Source: Branchiostoma floridae
Taxonomy: Eukaryota > Chordata > Leptocardii > Amphioxiformes > Branchiostomatidae
Length of the DNA stretch: 37,598 bases
Assembly: GCF_000003815.2 (NCBI RefSeq)
Contig: NC_049993.1
Location: 17,656,541-17,694,138, forward strand
Reading direction: 5' to 3'
Positions 8,519 through 18,420 of this stretch are shown piece by piece. The notes below the pieces were generated by a model. That model saw only the letters and a list, made by a program, of their open reading frames with translations. It had not been told where the DNA came from and did not search any database. The number at the start of each line of letters is the position of its first letter. The stretch's first letter is position 1. The position numbers were made by a program, and so were the translations under genes.

Positions 8519-10428
8519 GACTGACTGACTGGCTGTCTGTTTAGTTGTCTCTATCTGTTTGTCAGTTTGTTTTTATGTGTCTGTCTGTCTGTATATGTAT
8601 CTATATATCTGTCTGTCTAAGTTAATCTATCTGTCTGCGTGTCTAATTATATATCCGTCTAATATGTTTATTCAGCCAACCTATATATTATCAATGCATG
8701 CTACTATCTCTGATTGCCCTGTTGATAACGCAATGTTAATAATCGATTGCTTCTGACTTTCTGCGTTCTCGCATCAGCTTTGCTTTCCTAAAGACATTCC
8801 AATGATATCTAGTTTTTCAAACGACTCAAAAGGTTGACAAATATTGAAAGCGACTGACCTCCCGGTTTGCCTGTAGCCACAGTAGTCGGCGGATTTGTGA
8901 CATTGGAACCCGCGGGTGGCACGGTGGAGGCGCCCTGTGGTGCTGGCGAAGCCTGTGCTGTAGAAGCCGCACCTATGTTTTCAAAAAAATGAGCAAATGA
9001 TGATGATAATAATAATCTATACTGCATATTCGATACCCAGATGTGTATCGCATATGGCGACATGTGGTCTTGTGGATGTAAAATAGAGAGCATATGAAGT
9101 GTATCAACTTTAGATAGGTACGCTATTAGGACATTGATATCAGCACACACTAACATCGCCTAACCCTGCAAGAGCGAGTTTTCAGCAATAGAACTTTAGG
9201 AAGAAGTGACTTTTAATTGTCCAGGCAATCTTTATTAGAACTGCAACTATTCTCATCTTGCGTGTTGATGAAATTAGTCAGGGATAGCACCTTTTTTTTC
9301 CTACAACTCTTTCTTGTGGGCAGGCTTTTCTTGTTCGTTTGTTTATTCATTTGTTTGTTTGTTTGTTTTCCACGCCATTGCTACCCACCTGTCCCCTGTG
9401 GTGCCGCACTTGACTGCTGGCCAACTCCAGGACTGACTACGGGCGTGGTTCCTGCGCCTGGAGTCTGCGCACTAGAACCTGGGGGAGGATACGATAAATC
9501 AGTTTAATCTCCAAGCAGATCCTACGGCAGCAAAGGATAATATCAAAAGCTGGCAGAGGAGTGAAGCTGGCTTAGGAGAACAGAAAATTTCCTTAAGGAT
9601 GTCTATACATCATAAAGAACTAAACACATCATCAGCTAAACAGAAATGCAAATTATGTACGTCGGTGAAGACTCGTCCAGGTAATGAGATATCAGTTGCT
9701 CAAATCACTCGTAAAAGATAGTCTGACCGTTTTAGCCTGGTATCCAGCCGTAATATAGCTCCCGAGTCTCTTCTCTCCTCTTTGCAATTAATTGCAATTA
9801 ATTGCAAAGAGGAGAGAAGAGACTCGGGAGCTATATTACGGCTGGATACCAGGCTAAAACGGTCAGACTATCTTTTACGAGTGATTTGAGCAACTGATAT
9901 CTCATTACCTGGACGAGTCTTCACCGACGTACATAATTTATCAAGCTTNNNNNNNNNNNNNNNNNNNNNNNNNNNNNNNNNNNNNNNNNNNNNNNNNNNN
10001 NNNNNNNNNNNNNNNNNNNNNNNNNNNNNNNNNNNNNNNNNNNNNNNNNNNNNNNNNNNNNNNNNNNNNNNNNNNNNNNNNNNNNNNNNNNNNNNNNNCA
10101 AAGAGGAGAGAAGAGACTCGGGAGCTATATTACGGCTGGATACCAGGCTATGACCGTTTCCCAAACCATATGAAGTTGATTGAGTAACTGTTACTGGCGT
10201 ATCAGCTAGAAATAAACAACCATCACAGGCAAAGGCAGAACCCAAAGGGCTAGTATTAGTACTAGTACTAGTATTTAAAATATGATAGCACTCATTAAAA
10301 TATCTTACCGTAATTTAAATAGTCTGGTAGTTGTAAAAGTATTTACCTGATAGTGAAATACTTATACAGACGGCCAGCAGCAGTGCCCGTATTGTGTGCT
10401 TTTCTGGTAAAGTGTGTATTGCAGCCAT
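6549..10428 (-). CDS. Single-pass membrane protein with thyroglobulin type-1 domain
   Basis: Five exons, all joined by phase-1 introns with GT-AG ends, give a complete 213-aa frame: 10347-10428, 9389-9478, 8859-8972, 7991-8188 and 6549-6706. Exon 1 starts at the first ATG and encodes a signal peptide (hydrophobic core ALLLAVCISISLS). Exons 2 and 3 encode a Ser/Thr/Pro/Ala-rich mucin-like stalk (residues 28-95) with one N-glycosylation sequon at N81. Exon 4 encodes one thyroglobulin type-1 module with the six expected cysteines (C97, C112, C123, C130, C132, C154). The family's CWCV motif is CYCA here. Exon 5 encodes a transmembrane helix (about 178-198) and a 15-residue cytosolic tail. Thyroglobulin type-1 modules often bind or inhibit cysteine proteases, but no partner can be named here. 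The protein is shorter than EpCAM, and I see no EpCAM-like C-terminal domain. Exon 5 sits among repeats and duplicated fragments of itself. The assembly gap falls in intron 1, so an unseen extra exon there is possible. Confidence 0.85.
6797..6850 (-). pseudogene. Partial duplicate of the terminal exon
   Basis: Read on minus, the sequence repeats the acceptor TGTGTTTCAG and the first ~35 bp of the terminal exon of the thyroglobulin-domain gene (encoding GTGESLLDFVKGQ, with silent or single changes). It then diverges into non-coding sequence before the transmembrane part. It could act as an alternative, truncated last exon. More likely it is debris of a local duplication. Confidence 0.6.
6972..7415. 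repeat. Local duplicated blocks
   Basis: Block A (6972-7073, beginning GGTGCTGTTCAGTCG) is repeated at about 7311-7412. Block B' (about 7078-7300) repeats the TTGA-rich block at about 6218-6440. Copies look essentially identical over 100 and 220 bp. The junction of A with B' lies inside a truncated MITE end (CTCCCGAGTCTCTTCT). Either very recent rearrangement or an assembly mis-join between haplotypes could explain this. Confidence 0.8.
7396..7502. mobile_element. Degenerate hairpin MITE plus third acceptor copy
   Basis: GCTCCCGAGTCTCTTCT near 7396 pairs with AGAAGAGACTCGGGA near 7436 around a short loop. The right flank (TTGGATACCAGGCA) matches the end of the MITE at 9735-10150. Immediately next to it, at about 7488-7510 on minus, is another copy of the CGTGTGTGTTTCAG splice acceptor plus GTAC seen at the terminal exon of the thyroglobulin-domain gene. 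Confidence 0.6.
7638..7890. repeat. (GA)n-rich microsatellite
   Basis: A pure GA tract at about 7640-7678 continues as an imperfect GA/GAGACA/GATGAGA tract to about 7890. It lies in intron 4 of the thyroglobulin-domain gene. The open frames on both strands here are products of the repeat. Confidence 0.9.
8229..8625. repeat. (CTGT)n tetranucleotide tract
   Basis: An imperfect CTGT/CTAT array with several long pure runs, for example about 8486-8520. It lies in intron 3 of the thyroglobulin-domain gene. The overlapping plus-strand frames rich in Cys, Leu, Ser and Val are repeat translations. Confidence 0.9.
9508..9600. mobile_element. Possible truncated transposon end
   Basis: TCTCCAAGCAGATCCTACGG at 9510 shares the CTCCAAGCAG start seen at the ends of the elements at 19421 and 25711. 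No opposite end was found, so this would be a solo or truncated end inside intron 1 of the thyroglobulin-domain gene. Its extent is uncertain. Confidence 0.35.
9650..9940. repeat. ~290-bp near-perfect palindrome beside the gap
   Basis: Sequence from about 9650 to 9795 is repeated in perfect inverted order up to about 9940. The palindrome includes ~70 bp of apparently unique DNA outside the MITE ends (for example GTCGGTGAAGACTCGTCC on the left), which a MITE alone would not duplicate. The N run follows within 10 bp. Confidence 0.85.
9735..10150. mobile_element. Hairpin MITE interrupted by assembly gap
   Basis: The left end starts at about 9736 with TAGCCTGGTATCCAGCCG, followed by TAATATAGCTCCCGAGTCTC. 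The matching right end, in inverted orientation, lies at 10099-10150 just after the gap. The flanks at both outer ends contain TGACCGTTT/TATGACCG-like sequence. The interior around 9780-9812 contains a self-complementary GCAATTAATTGC stretch. The copy between 9797 and the gap may be an assembly artefact. Confidence 0.65.
9949..10098. other. Assembly gap (150 N)
   Basis: A run of 150 undetermined bases inside intron 1 of the thyroglobulin-domain gene. Confidence 1.
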
Positions 10429-13240
10429 CGTAGTTCGGAAAACTTTTCAGTTGAGATCTGAAATAGATACAACATGCCTGCAATTCTAATGCAATAGAGT
10501 GCTGCTATGTATACACAGTATTAGCCACAAATACATTAAATGTCTCGTTGGGTCCCCTGTGAGCTCCGAGCAGATGTAATGATCCGACCAGTCTCTGCGT
10601 TTTCGTGTGTTTTTACGACATCTAGTAGTGCGTATGTCTAGAATTGTATTTTTTGTAATTACCTAACAATGCGACTGTTTATAGTTTTCTGTAAATACAG
10701 TTATATGTTCAAATTCTGTTGGGAATGGGGATGTACACATGTATATAGTAGCCGACCCCCCCCCCCTATACCTTCCGGATCAATTAAGTTCCGGATCAAT
10801 TAAGTTCTCAATTAAGTTAAGCTTGTCTCTATGGAGGTTGCGACGCTCAGAGCGACCAGTAACTAAACACAACTCCGGATGCCAGGCCAACTTACCCAAA
10901 CCTCGTATCTCCTGTTTTCCCCGAAAAGTGACGCTCGTGTTCTGTACGATGGGAAGTGACGCTTGTTGTCGTGTGTAGTAATTCTATGGTTTAGTTGACC
11001 GCCGCGGGCGTTATACCCAGCTGGTGTTGTAATACCTACTAACCCGACCGGTTTTGCCTTTTGTCACATGGCGTAATACTCCCCTCCCACAGACACACAC
11101 GTTCTAACGAAGAGAGATTATTTATTTGTCTGTTTTTTGTTTGTTTGTGTATTTTTTATCTTACTGACAGTCTCTGACACAATCGTTCTTTATATCCAGT
11201 TGAGACCTTCCCTTTGTGTTAGGTAATCATACGGAGTAGTCAAACAGGTTTCTTTCTTTTGTTTGAGGTTTTTCCACGTGTCCGGTCAGAAAGGCCACAC
11301 AAAACTCACCACTCATTTTATGTCTATATCTATCTATTTGTAAATAGTTTCCTATAAAATCATTTGCTAGTGGCCGGTGAAAGTCTTCCTGTTGTACCAG
11401 CTGTATTATAACAAACACAAGGACATTTCAATGTGCTGCACATGTCACCTTTTGTTAGAACATTTACCCACGCGCCCTTTCAGAAATGTCAGATTAAATC
11501 CTTTACGTATTCGTTTATCTATCAAGTAAGTAAGTTTATCTAGTAGTATTTGTAGTACAGACAGACAGTCTTCAATTAAATGATTTGTTTACTTTGTTCA
11601 TATTCGGTTGAAATCTTCCTATGTCGCTATATCATCACAAAAGGACAAAACATTACCGTAAATAGACCAAACGTGTCCGCCATGTTTGAAATCGCATAAT
11701 GATACCACATGATCCTTTGTAAATGTCACAGTTGGTCACACATGGCGGACGTTTCTTTATCGCCATGTTTGTTAGGGCATGGTATCTCTTACCTGTTGTT
11801 TATGCATGCCTTCCCACGAAAATTTACTTACACAAACGCACAGCGCGTTTTCTTGTAACTTGAGACCCACATTTAAGGTTGTGGGCAGGCCCAAAATAAG
11901 ACGGCATGCTTCTATTCACATGCCCCTCCCCTATCATACATTCAAACTATTCCATTCATGAACAATACTACTACGCCATAAAACATAGGAAGACGCCCCT
12001 TTAAACCGACAATAGAGTTCACACTTCACAAACTAGCATTGTCAGGAAACAACAGTAGTAGAATGTAACAGAATATCCTCATGCTAGAATCAACTTAGGA
12101 TAGGTAGATAGTCGGGAAAGACAACACTCACCACAAATTGTTGCAAGGGCGTCGTCGAACGCTAGATACCGTTGTGGCGCCTTTGCTGGAACTCTTGTAT
12201 ATGCAGCTATGTTGTACAGCCTTGTATCGTAATCGGGGGCTCAAAACCACGCTTTCAGCACGGCAAACCGCGAGGTTAAAGAGATCTGTTGTAACGTCCT
12301 ATCAGACGACCCTCCCCCGTTACTCGTGAGTGCCACCAGGACAGTGATGATCACTCTTGTAGAACCGGTCTCGTTCCCAGGTTAGCAGGTAACGCATAGG
12401 TGTGCTGCACCAGCCAGGCGGCTCTAATGCTCTCCAGTCAGAATTTCACAGACTTACAAGAATTTATCTTTATTTATAAGTTTTGTGTGCTTTGTTGTCC
12501 TTCAAATCACAACTTGTGTTCCGAAAATAATCTCATCAGGTTGGTAGGTCAAAGGACATATGAGTTTTTTTTTTCACACAACCAGTTAATCTCGCCTAAG
12601 CTGACGTTTCGATGCCTGTCAGACATTGTTTTCCCTGCACCCATCATTCACACATAATACTGTACCCGGTTAGGCTCACCCCATTCCATTGTTTTGCCAG
12701 TAAAAAAAGGGATAACCCTGCATCTACGTGGACCACGTCATTAAAATAATTATACTATACCCTATAGTATTGTGTGCGAAAACAAATGATCGCATTTACA
12801 ATAACAGATTATCTCCGACCTTATCTCTGATTGGCTAATGACAAAAGAATAAGAGAGAAAAAGGACACACTGGCAAAAATAATGTTCCCCTAATGGGCAA
12901 TTCCCAAGACTTCCGATCTTCTTATACTAAATAGAAAAATTGAATCTACATATAGTAAGACATGAGGTACCATTAGGCATTGCCCAATTTATACCATTGT
13001 TTGAATTGAAAAATCATAAAGCTACATTCAAAGAAACTCCAAAATTACATATTTAAGTTACCTTGAATATTTATATAGTACCAACGTTTCTACGCATGTC
13101 AATCTTTCCCATTTATTTGTTTTCGTTGAAAAGTAGATTTTATTTTGCTAGGTGTGCATATTCTGAAACTATCTGGGCAAATTTCCCCGCAGACATTAGT
13201 TTAATGCAACGAAATTTGAAGTTGGCAACTGTTTTTAGTC
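10429..13240. other. 5' flank of the thyroglobulin-domain gene and unassigned DNA
   Basis: Upstream of the ATG at 10428 there is about 30 bp of leader. Beyond it is a possible splice acceptor (minus strand, CTATTTCAG near 10459), which would make a non-coding first exon further upstream. A short repeat of CCGGATCAATTAAGTT occurs near 10786. An imperfect inverted pair around GTCCGCCATG / CATGGCGGAC lies at about 11668-11755. No open frame here has a recognisable domain. Confidence 0.4.
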
Positions 13241-13246
13241 GGATCC

Positions 13247-13433
13247 TTAGTATTTGGATTTCGGAAGATGTTTTTCAACCATGTAGCGATACGGCTCCAC
13301 ATCAACGTGGACATGAACATAGGTATGGTCACGAGGCAGGTGTTCAAAATGCAGACACTGGACGCAAAACTCCTTCACTACATCCTTGAACCCCTTGTCA
13401 ATCACCACAACACAGAAACGGTGATCATCATGC
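13247..13433 (-). CDS. Candidate terminal coding exon, unknown protein
   Basis: On minus, an acceptor-like GTATACAG is followed by a 61-codon open frame ending in TAA. It begins HDDHRFCVVVIDKG and ends VEKHLPKSKY. The composition looks like a folded protein (mixed charged, hydrophobic and aromatic residues), unlike the surrounding AT-rich frames. I do not recognise the family. Its phase does not join simply to the next open segment at 13496-13730, so the two may be separate last exons or remnants. Confidence 0.35.
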
Positions 13434-13495
13434 CTGTATACTTACTACATTGCGTTCTCCACGTGGTTTACGATGTGAGCCTTACATAAAGGACC

Positions 13496-13730
13496 TCATA
13501 AAGCCTCGTCTTTACAGTGTATGTCTATGTGATACACCCTGCCCCGGGGAGTCGTGTAACTCCCGCCGAAACTAAGACTCTTGGCGGCCGGTTCGATCGA
13601 GTCGACCAGGATGTTGCAGCCCGCTTCTGTGAACTTCTTAATGTTGGGCTCAGAAAGCTTGTGCGGATCCCAGTCGGCACAGACGATGCCTTCAGACAGC
13701 ACGGCAGTTGAGAAGGCGGGCGTCAGCAGG
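13496..13730 (-). CDS. Candidate terminal coding exon, unknown protein
   Basis: On minus, a pyrimidine-rich tract and CATCCAAG at about 13731-13738 precede an open frame entering in phase 2. It runs LLTPAFSTAVLSEG and on to YHIDIHCKDEAL with a TGA at 13496. There is no ATG near its start, which fits an internal or last exon. A further acceptor-like site with an open stretch (YHFCSDTPPVKDRP) lies upstream near 13835, but the frames do not join without an unseen intron. The family is not recognised. It may be the 3' end of a gene whose other exons are lost or too short for me to see. Confidence 0.4.
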
Positions 13731-13904
13731 CTTGGATGTCGGTAGGCCGGTAGGGGAAGAGGGTTGGGAGGGAGGTCCTGGGGTTAGTCGGTCGGTCCTT
13801 CACGGGGGGCGTGTCCGAGCAAAAGTGATATTCTGGAGAGAAAAAGTAGAAATTAGGGGTGTCAATGTTTCTGGTGGAATGTGGTTTTAGATTGCGCTAT
13901 TTGT

Positions 13905-14020
13905 ATTTTCATAAATGTAAATGTAAATGTAAATGTAAATGTAAATGTAAAATTAAAATGTAAATGTAAATGTAAATGTAAATGTAAATGTAAATGTAAA
14001 TGTAAATGTAAATGTAAATC
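13905..14020. repeat. (AAATGT)n hexanucleotide array
   Basis: About 18 units of AAATGT with one AAATTA interruption. The array ends exactly where homology to the far arm of the Kelch inverted duplication begins (CTCCAAGTACATTTTGTA), so it marks a duplication breakpoint. Confidence 0.9.
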
Positions 14021-14761
14021 TCCAAGTACATTTTGTATTATATGCACATCAATAGACTGACGGAAAGTGATCTTTTTCTGATCACAAATTACGAGGTCAA
14101 AGTGAAAACCCACAATGCATTACGCTATGTCTCAACCTTTGACCTTAGTTTTGGCGGCAACTAACTTTTGGAACCATATAAATTTTGCGCTTTTCTCTTT
14201 TTCGATACATCCATTCATCCCCATAAAAGTGTGAGTAATGTTTTATGTGCAGTGCTACATGTATGGCTGGTAAACGTTAACGTTTATAACTCACATGTAG
14301 GGATTGACGAGTAAATTTAGTTAAAAGTTCATGTGGGGAGGGGGGCATGCGCAGGGCGCCTAGGGCAATTGATTTGGTATTTTGCCTCACTGACGAGCTT
14401 TGCCCACGTTTTTCAAATTGAATATCGTCAAATACGATCCCAAATTGCTAAAATAGATAATATTTCATCAGATAATTTGATTTATAATGCATGTGGTCCT
14501 CGATTTTAATACTGTGCTACTCTCTCAGTCACAAATTATATAGCCCTTTCACAGAAATCAGAACGCATGTGCGGCAACAGGAAATTCTACTTTGCATGCA
14601 GGAGGTACATGTTCAAAGGTTGAGTTCCAGTAAAATAAAACATTCTTTGTCTCAACCAAATTTGTTTTGATTAAGGGGACTTCACCTTTGACATATACCT
14701 AAGAATTCTGGTTGCCGCACGTGCAGTCTGATCTCTTTGAGGGGGCTTGTATAACATTCCT

Positions 14762-15235
14762 TTTCTTTTTTTAGGCAATGTAGGACATTGACAGTGAGAC
14801 AGTGGACAACAGTCAGGAGTGTGATGACACTGGCTGGTATCCTGCCTCCTTCCTGCAGGGGTTTCTCTAGTATAACGTTCCTTCTCTTTTTGTAATTTTA
14901 GGCAATGGATGACAGTGACAGTGAGTCAGTGGCCGACAGTCAGACCACGGACATCAGCAACACACAGGACAGCAGTGAGACAGTGGAAAACACTAAGGAG
15001 TGTGATGACACTGGCTGGTATCCTGCCTCCTTCCTGCAGGGGTTTCTCTAGTATAACGTTCCTCCTTCTCTTTTTGTAATTTTAGGCAATGGATGACAGT
15101 GACAGTGAGTCAGTGGCCGACAGTCAGACCACGGACATCAGCAACACACAGGACAGCAGTGAGACAGTGGAAAACACTAAGGAGTGTGATGACACTGGCT
15201 GGTATCCTGCCTCCTTCCTGCAGGGGTTTCTCTAG
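14762..15235 (+). repeat. Tandem truncated copies of the Kelch start exon
   Basis: Three consecutive copies precede the real start at 15270. Each has a pyrimidine tract, an acceptor (TTTTTTTAG in the first, AATTTTAG in the other two) and GCAATG. Copy 1 has ATG followed at once by TAG (14778). Copies 2 (14905-15051) and 3 (15089-15235) are identical 48-codon frames starting MDDSDSESVADS and ending ASFLQGFL before a TAG. They stop where the true gene continues with SFLQRLHDF into the BTB domain. Spacing is 127, 184 and 181 bp. Splicing into copy 2 or 3 would produce a short decoy frame. Splicing past them gives the full protein. Confidence 0.85.
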
Positions 15236-15269
15236 TATAACGTTCCTTCTCTTTTTGTAATTTTAGGCA

Positions 15270-17024
15270 ATGGATGACAGTGACATCGAGTCAGTAGATG
15301 ACAGTCATTCCACAACAGACAAAACAGTGGACAACAGTGAGACAGTGGACAACACTAAGGAAAGTCACACTGACTGGTATCCAGTCTCCTTCCTCCAGAG
15401 ATTACATGACTTCAGGTCGGAGGGTCACCTGGTGGACGTGACCCTGTGTGCTGAAGGGAAGGAGATCCCGTGTCACCGCCTGGTCCTGTCTGCCTGCTCT
15501 GACTACTTTTACACCATGTTCAATGGAGCCCACTGTGAGAGTAAGAAGGACAAGATAGAGATAGGAGGGGTGAGTGCAGAGGCACTACAACAGCTGGTGG
15601 ACTATGCCTACACTTCTAAGATCACCATCACCTTTGATAACGTCCAGCCGCTGTTTGAAGCAGCTAACATGCTGCAGGTTAAGGGAGTTGAGGACAGGTG
15701 TGAAAAGTTTCTGACGAACAACCTGAGCCCTGAGACATGTTTGGTAACTTGGGTATTGGCAGACAAGGTGTCCAGTGAACCCTTGTTGGAGAGGGCAAAG
15801 ATCTACACTCTAAAACACTTTGAAGACGTTTGTGTAATGGAGGAGTTCCTTGAGCTACCTGTTGACTTTCTTAAGACGTGCATCTCAGATGATGGTCTTC
15901 ATGCTAAGAAGGAAAAACGAGTGTTGGAGGTGGTCATGCTTTGGGTAAGACATCTTAAAGAACGTCAAACTCACCTCAAGGAGTTGTTGGAGTGTGTTCG
16001 CTTCCCACATGTGGACCGAGAATATCTCAATGGCATCTTGGAGACAGACAAGTTGCTAGCAGGGGTTTCTGCGATTAACGAACTGACGCAGGATCAATCT
16101 AGACATGCTAGACCTCGTCATATCCAAGGGGAAATTCTTGTTTTCGGTGGCCTCACACGTAGCGTTAAACCCAAACCAGGAGATGATTATGACAGTAATG
16201 ATGACATGTACAAACTTACCCTCAACTGTGACTGTGTTGACATTTCTCCATTGCCCCCAATTATTTGGAGGGCAAGTGCAGCTTGTGTTGTTAACGGTGA
16301 TGTTTTCATAACAGGGGGGGCAAATGCCCGATGTCATGCATGGCGGTACAAACCGTCTGTTGACTCTTGGACTAACCTGGGGCCCCTTGTTAACAAAGAG
16401 AGACTTGTAAATAGTATGGTAGCTTTGCAGGGACAAGTGTATGTTGTTGGTGGGGTTGGCACACCTAAATGGACACCAGTATATGATGTTGAAGTGTACA
16501 GTGAAATGACGGATAGTTGGAAGCTGGTAGCACCGTTATTGAATGAGGGAGTAAAGGATTTTGGCATAGCAAGTTTTTGTGACAAAATCTTTGTGTTTGG
16601 TGGAAGAACTGGAAAGTGTACTCTTTTGGACCACAGTCACAACACAGATGCTGTTCAATGCTATGACCCAACCCAAAATGTGTGGACTTATGCTGCACCA
16701 TTACCAAATCCAATGCAGGACATCGCAGCATGTTCAGTTAGCTCTAAGATCTATTTAGTTGGAGGAATGTTAGCCCATGTGCTGTGTTATGATCCTCAGC
16801 AAGACTGCTATGAGAAAATGACTGATCGACTAAACTTATGGTCTGAATGTAGTGCAACTACTTGTGGCTCCGACATTTACATTATTGGTGGCTGTGGCCA
16901 TGATGATCAGTTTCCCCATGCTACAGTTCAGCGTTACAATGTGACGAGTGATACCATGGTTTTACTAAAGGACTTCCCTATTACCATCTTTAACCACATC
17001 AGTGTAATAGTACCCAAAGCATAA
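15270..17024 (+). CDS. BTB-BACK-Kelch protein (kelch-like), copy 1
   Basis: A single uninterrupted 584-codon frame. The N-terminus (1-35) is acidic and Ser/Thr-rich. A BTB domain spans about 42-148 (VDVTLCAEGKEIPCHRLVL, then SACSDYF). BACK spans about 153-258. Six Kelch GG blades follow from about 288 to 580 (for example EILVFGG, VFITGG, IFVFGG, IYLVGG, IYIIGG). Members of this family usually dimerise through BTB, bind Cullin-3 through BTB/BACK and present substrates on the propeller for ubiquitination. The substrate cannot be inferred. The start was chosen because the ATG lies 3 bp after an acceptor (AATTTTAG at 15259-15266) and the paralogue starts at the same point. A 5' UTR exon therefore lies upstream. 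A polyadenylation hexamer AATAAA is at 17758. Antisense frames in this interval are shadows. Confidence 0.93.
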   Translation: MDDSDIESVDDSHSTTDKTVDNSETVDNTKESHTDWYPVSFLQRLHDFRSEGHLVDVTLCAEGKEIPCHRLVLSACSDYFYTMFNGAHCESKKDKIEIGGVSAEALQQLVDYAYTSKITITFDNVQPLFEAANMLQVKGVEDRCEKFLTNNLSPETCLVTWVLADKVSSEPLLERAKIYTLKHFEDVCVMEEFLELPVDFLKTCISDDGLHAKKEKRVLEVVMLWVRHLKERQTHLKELLECVRFPHVDREYLNGILETDKLLAGVSAINELTQDQSRHARPRHIQGEILVFGGLTRSVKPKPGDDYDSNDDMYKLTLNCDCVDISPLPPIIWRASAACVVNGDVFITGGANARCHAWRYKPSVDSWTNLGPLVNKERLVNSMVALQGQVYVVGGVGTPKWTPVYDVEVYSEMTDSWKLVAPLLNEGVKDFGIASFCDKIFVFGGRTGKCTLLDHSHNTDAVQCYDPTQNVWTYAAPLPNPMQDIAACSVSSKIYLVGGMLAHVLCYDPQQDCYEKMTDRLNLWSECSATTCGSDIYIIGGCGHDDQFPHATVQRYNVTSDTMVLLKDFPITIFNHISVIVPKA

Positions 17025-18420
17025 GGTGGCAAACCATAAGGTGGAATTATTAGTTCTGAGTGTGATGTTAGCCTCCCCCACCGGCCGCTCTTTGGGTGCT
17101 GGCATAAGTTGTTTATTTTTTTGGGGGGGGGATTGCATTTCCAACACATCGTGGCCAGGTTTTGCACACAAGTGACTAAGCCAATGCCGCAAAGAGAGGC
17201 TACTGGATGAGAATAGCAAGATTCAGAGTCAGAGCAATGTCACTTACTTGTAGATTTGAAGTTGAGTTGTTGGCTACAATATTAAGGTAGCATGTAGAGT
17301 TCCCTGTCCCAGATAGTCCATAGGTGAATACTAATAGTCGTTTTTATATTCAATTTTTTTATTGCTTGATTGCCCTTCAATTTATTGATTGACTTACTAA
17401 CAGATCTGAATATTTCTGATAGAAATGTACTATAGGAAAGGATAAATTACAGTAATACATTGGGGCTTAATGTGAGAGAACGTTTTAATTCACTTTTATT
17501 ATGAACGCGATTTCTTTTAACCAGTCCACCTAAGTTGCTAGCTACATGTCCTAAATTTATGGAAGAAATGCAGTACTTAAAACATTGTGTACTAAATGTA
17601 AAGAATAGTTGTTTAGTAAATACTTCAATGTAACATATGCCAACATTTCAGGGATAAGGCTTGTTGTTAATTAGCAGATCAGGCAAAAGATAAATCTAAG
17701 GCTAGCATTTATTAACATTTCAGGTGAACTATGTACATATTATTACTAGAGGAATGCAATAAAGCTAAGAACACAAACCTTAGTTACATGTCAAATATCT
17801 ATTCAGTAGAAAATAGATGTATCATCATCGGTCGGCTGCGGCGCGCATGAGTATATCTAATGAATAAAGAAATAACTAAGTTAAACTATGAAGTACTTAA
17901 CACGACCTCCACTCAGGTGTAAAATTGGGCACATAACTTCGTGTTGTGAGGTAAAAAGCAGCGGAAGGAGAGGGATGGGCTCCACTATCCAACACCGTGC
18001 CCTAGACACAGTGGATAACAGCCAACTGCCCCAACGGCCTCAAAAAGGCTATGGGACTATACTACCTGTTCTGTTTCTGAATGATAATTTGATATTGTAC
18101 ACTAAATGGCTCGGAAGTTTCTGCGGCAAACAGTCCTTGTTTCTAAATTTCCCGCGCATGAACAGGTTGTAGCTAAAATGTGACCAATAGTAGGGCCTTA
18201 CGTGTAGAATAAACCATTCAAATAGTGGAGGGCAATTTTTCTTTTACAATATAGAAATGCAACATATTAGCTGGTCAGCTAACAGTCACAGAGACATAGG
18301 CTATATAATTAGATAACAATGCCACGTCTTGTTTTGTAGAGTTTACAAAAGCTTAGATACGTTAAAAGTAATAAAGCAGTGATCGACTGTGTCCCCCTTG
18401 AACTTATTGGTTTCGTCCAC
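17025..18420. other. 3' UTR and flank of Kelch copy 1, then unassigned spacer
   Basis: Up to about 17790 this is the distal part of the left duplication arm and carries AATAAA at 17758-17763. It is probably a ~730-bp 3' UTR. From 17790 to 18420 I see no gene. The stretch at about 17930-18070 is more GC-rich than its surroundings, but I could not assign it. Confidence 0.5.

Larger units (their letters stand above)
14018..17790. repeat. Left arm of the large inverted duplication
   Basis: This arm carries the plus-strand Kelch gene with its flanks. It matches about 21570-25503 in reverse complement. Matching landmarks include ATCAGAAAAAGATCACTTT-like sequence near 14070 and 25450, TGGGCAAAGCTCGTCAG-like sequence near 14395 and 25125, and CCACCTAAGTTGCTAG near 17527 against its complement near 21873. 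The coding parts are most alike; the flanks are clearly diverged, so this is an old duplication and not an assembly artefact. Confidence 0.85.

Noticed and set aside
8113-8528. Cys/Leu/Ser/Val-rich plus-strand frames
   Set aside because: They are translations of the CTGT tetranucleotide repeat; the real coding exon nearby (7991-8188) is on minus.
13268-13489. 73-codon plus-strand frame
   Set aside because: It is antisense to a more protein-like minus-strand segment with an acceptor; both are uncertain, but the minus reading is better.
16056-16731. Antisense frames within Kelch copy 1
   Set aside because: They are shadows of the plus-strand Kelch coding sequence; the same holds for plus-strand frames within 22445-24484.
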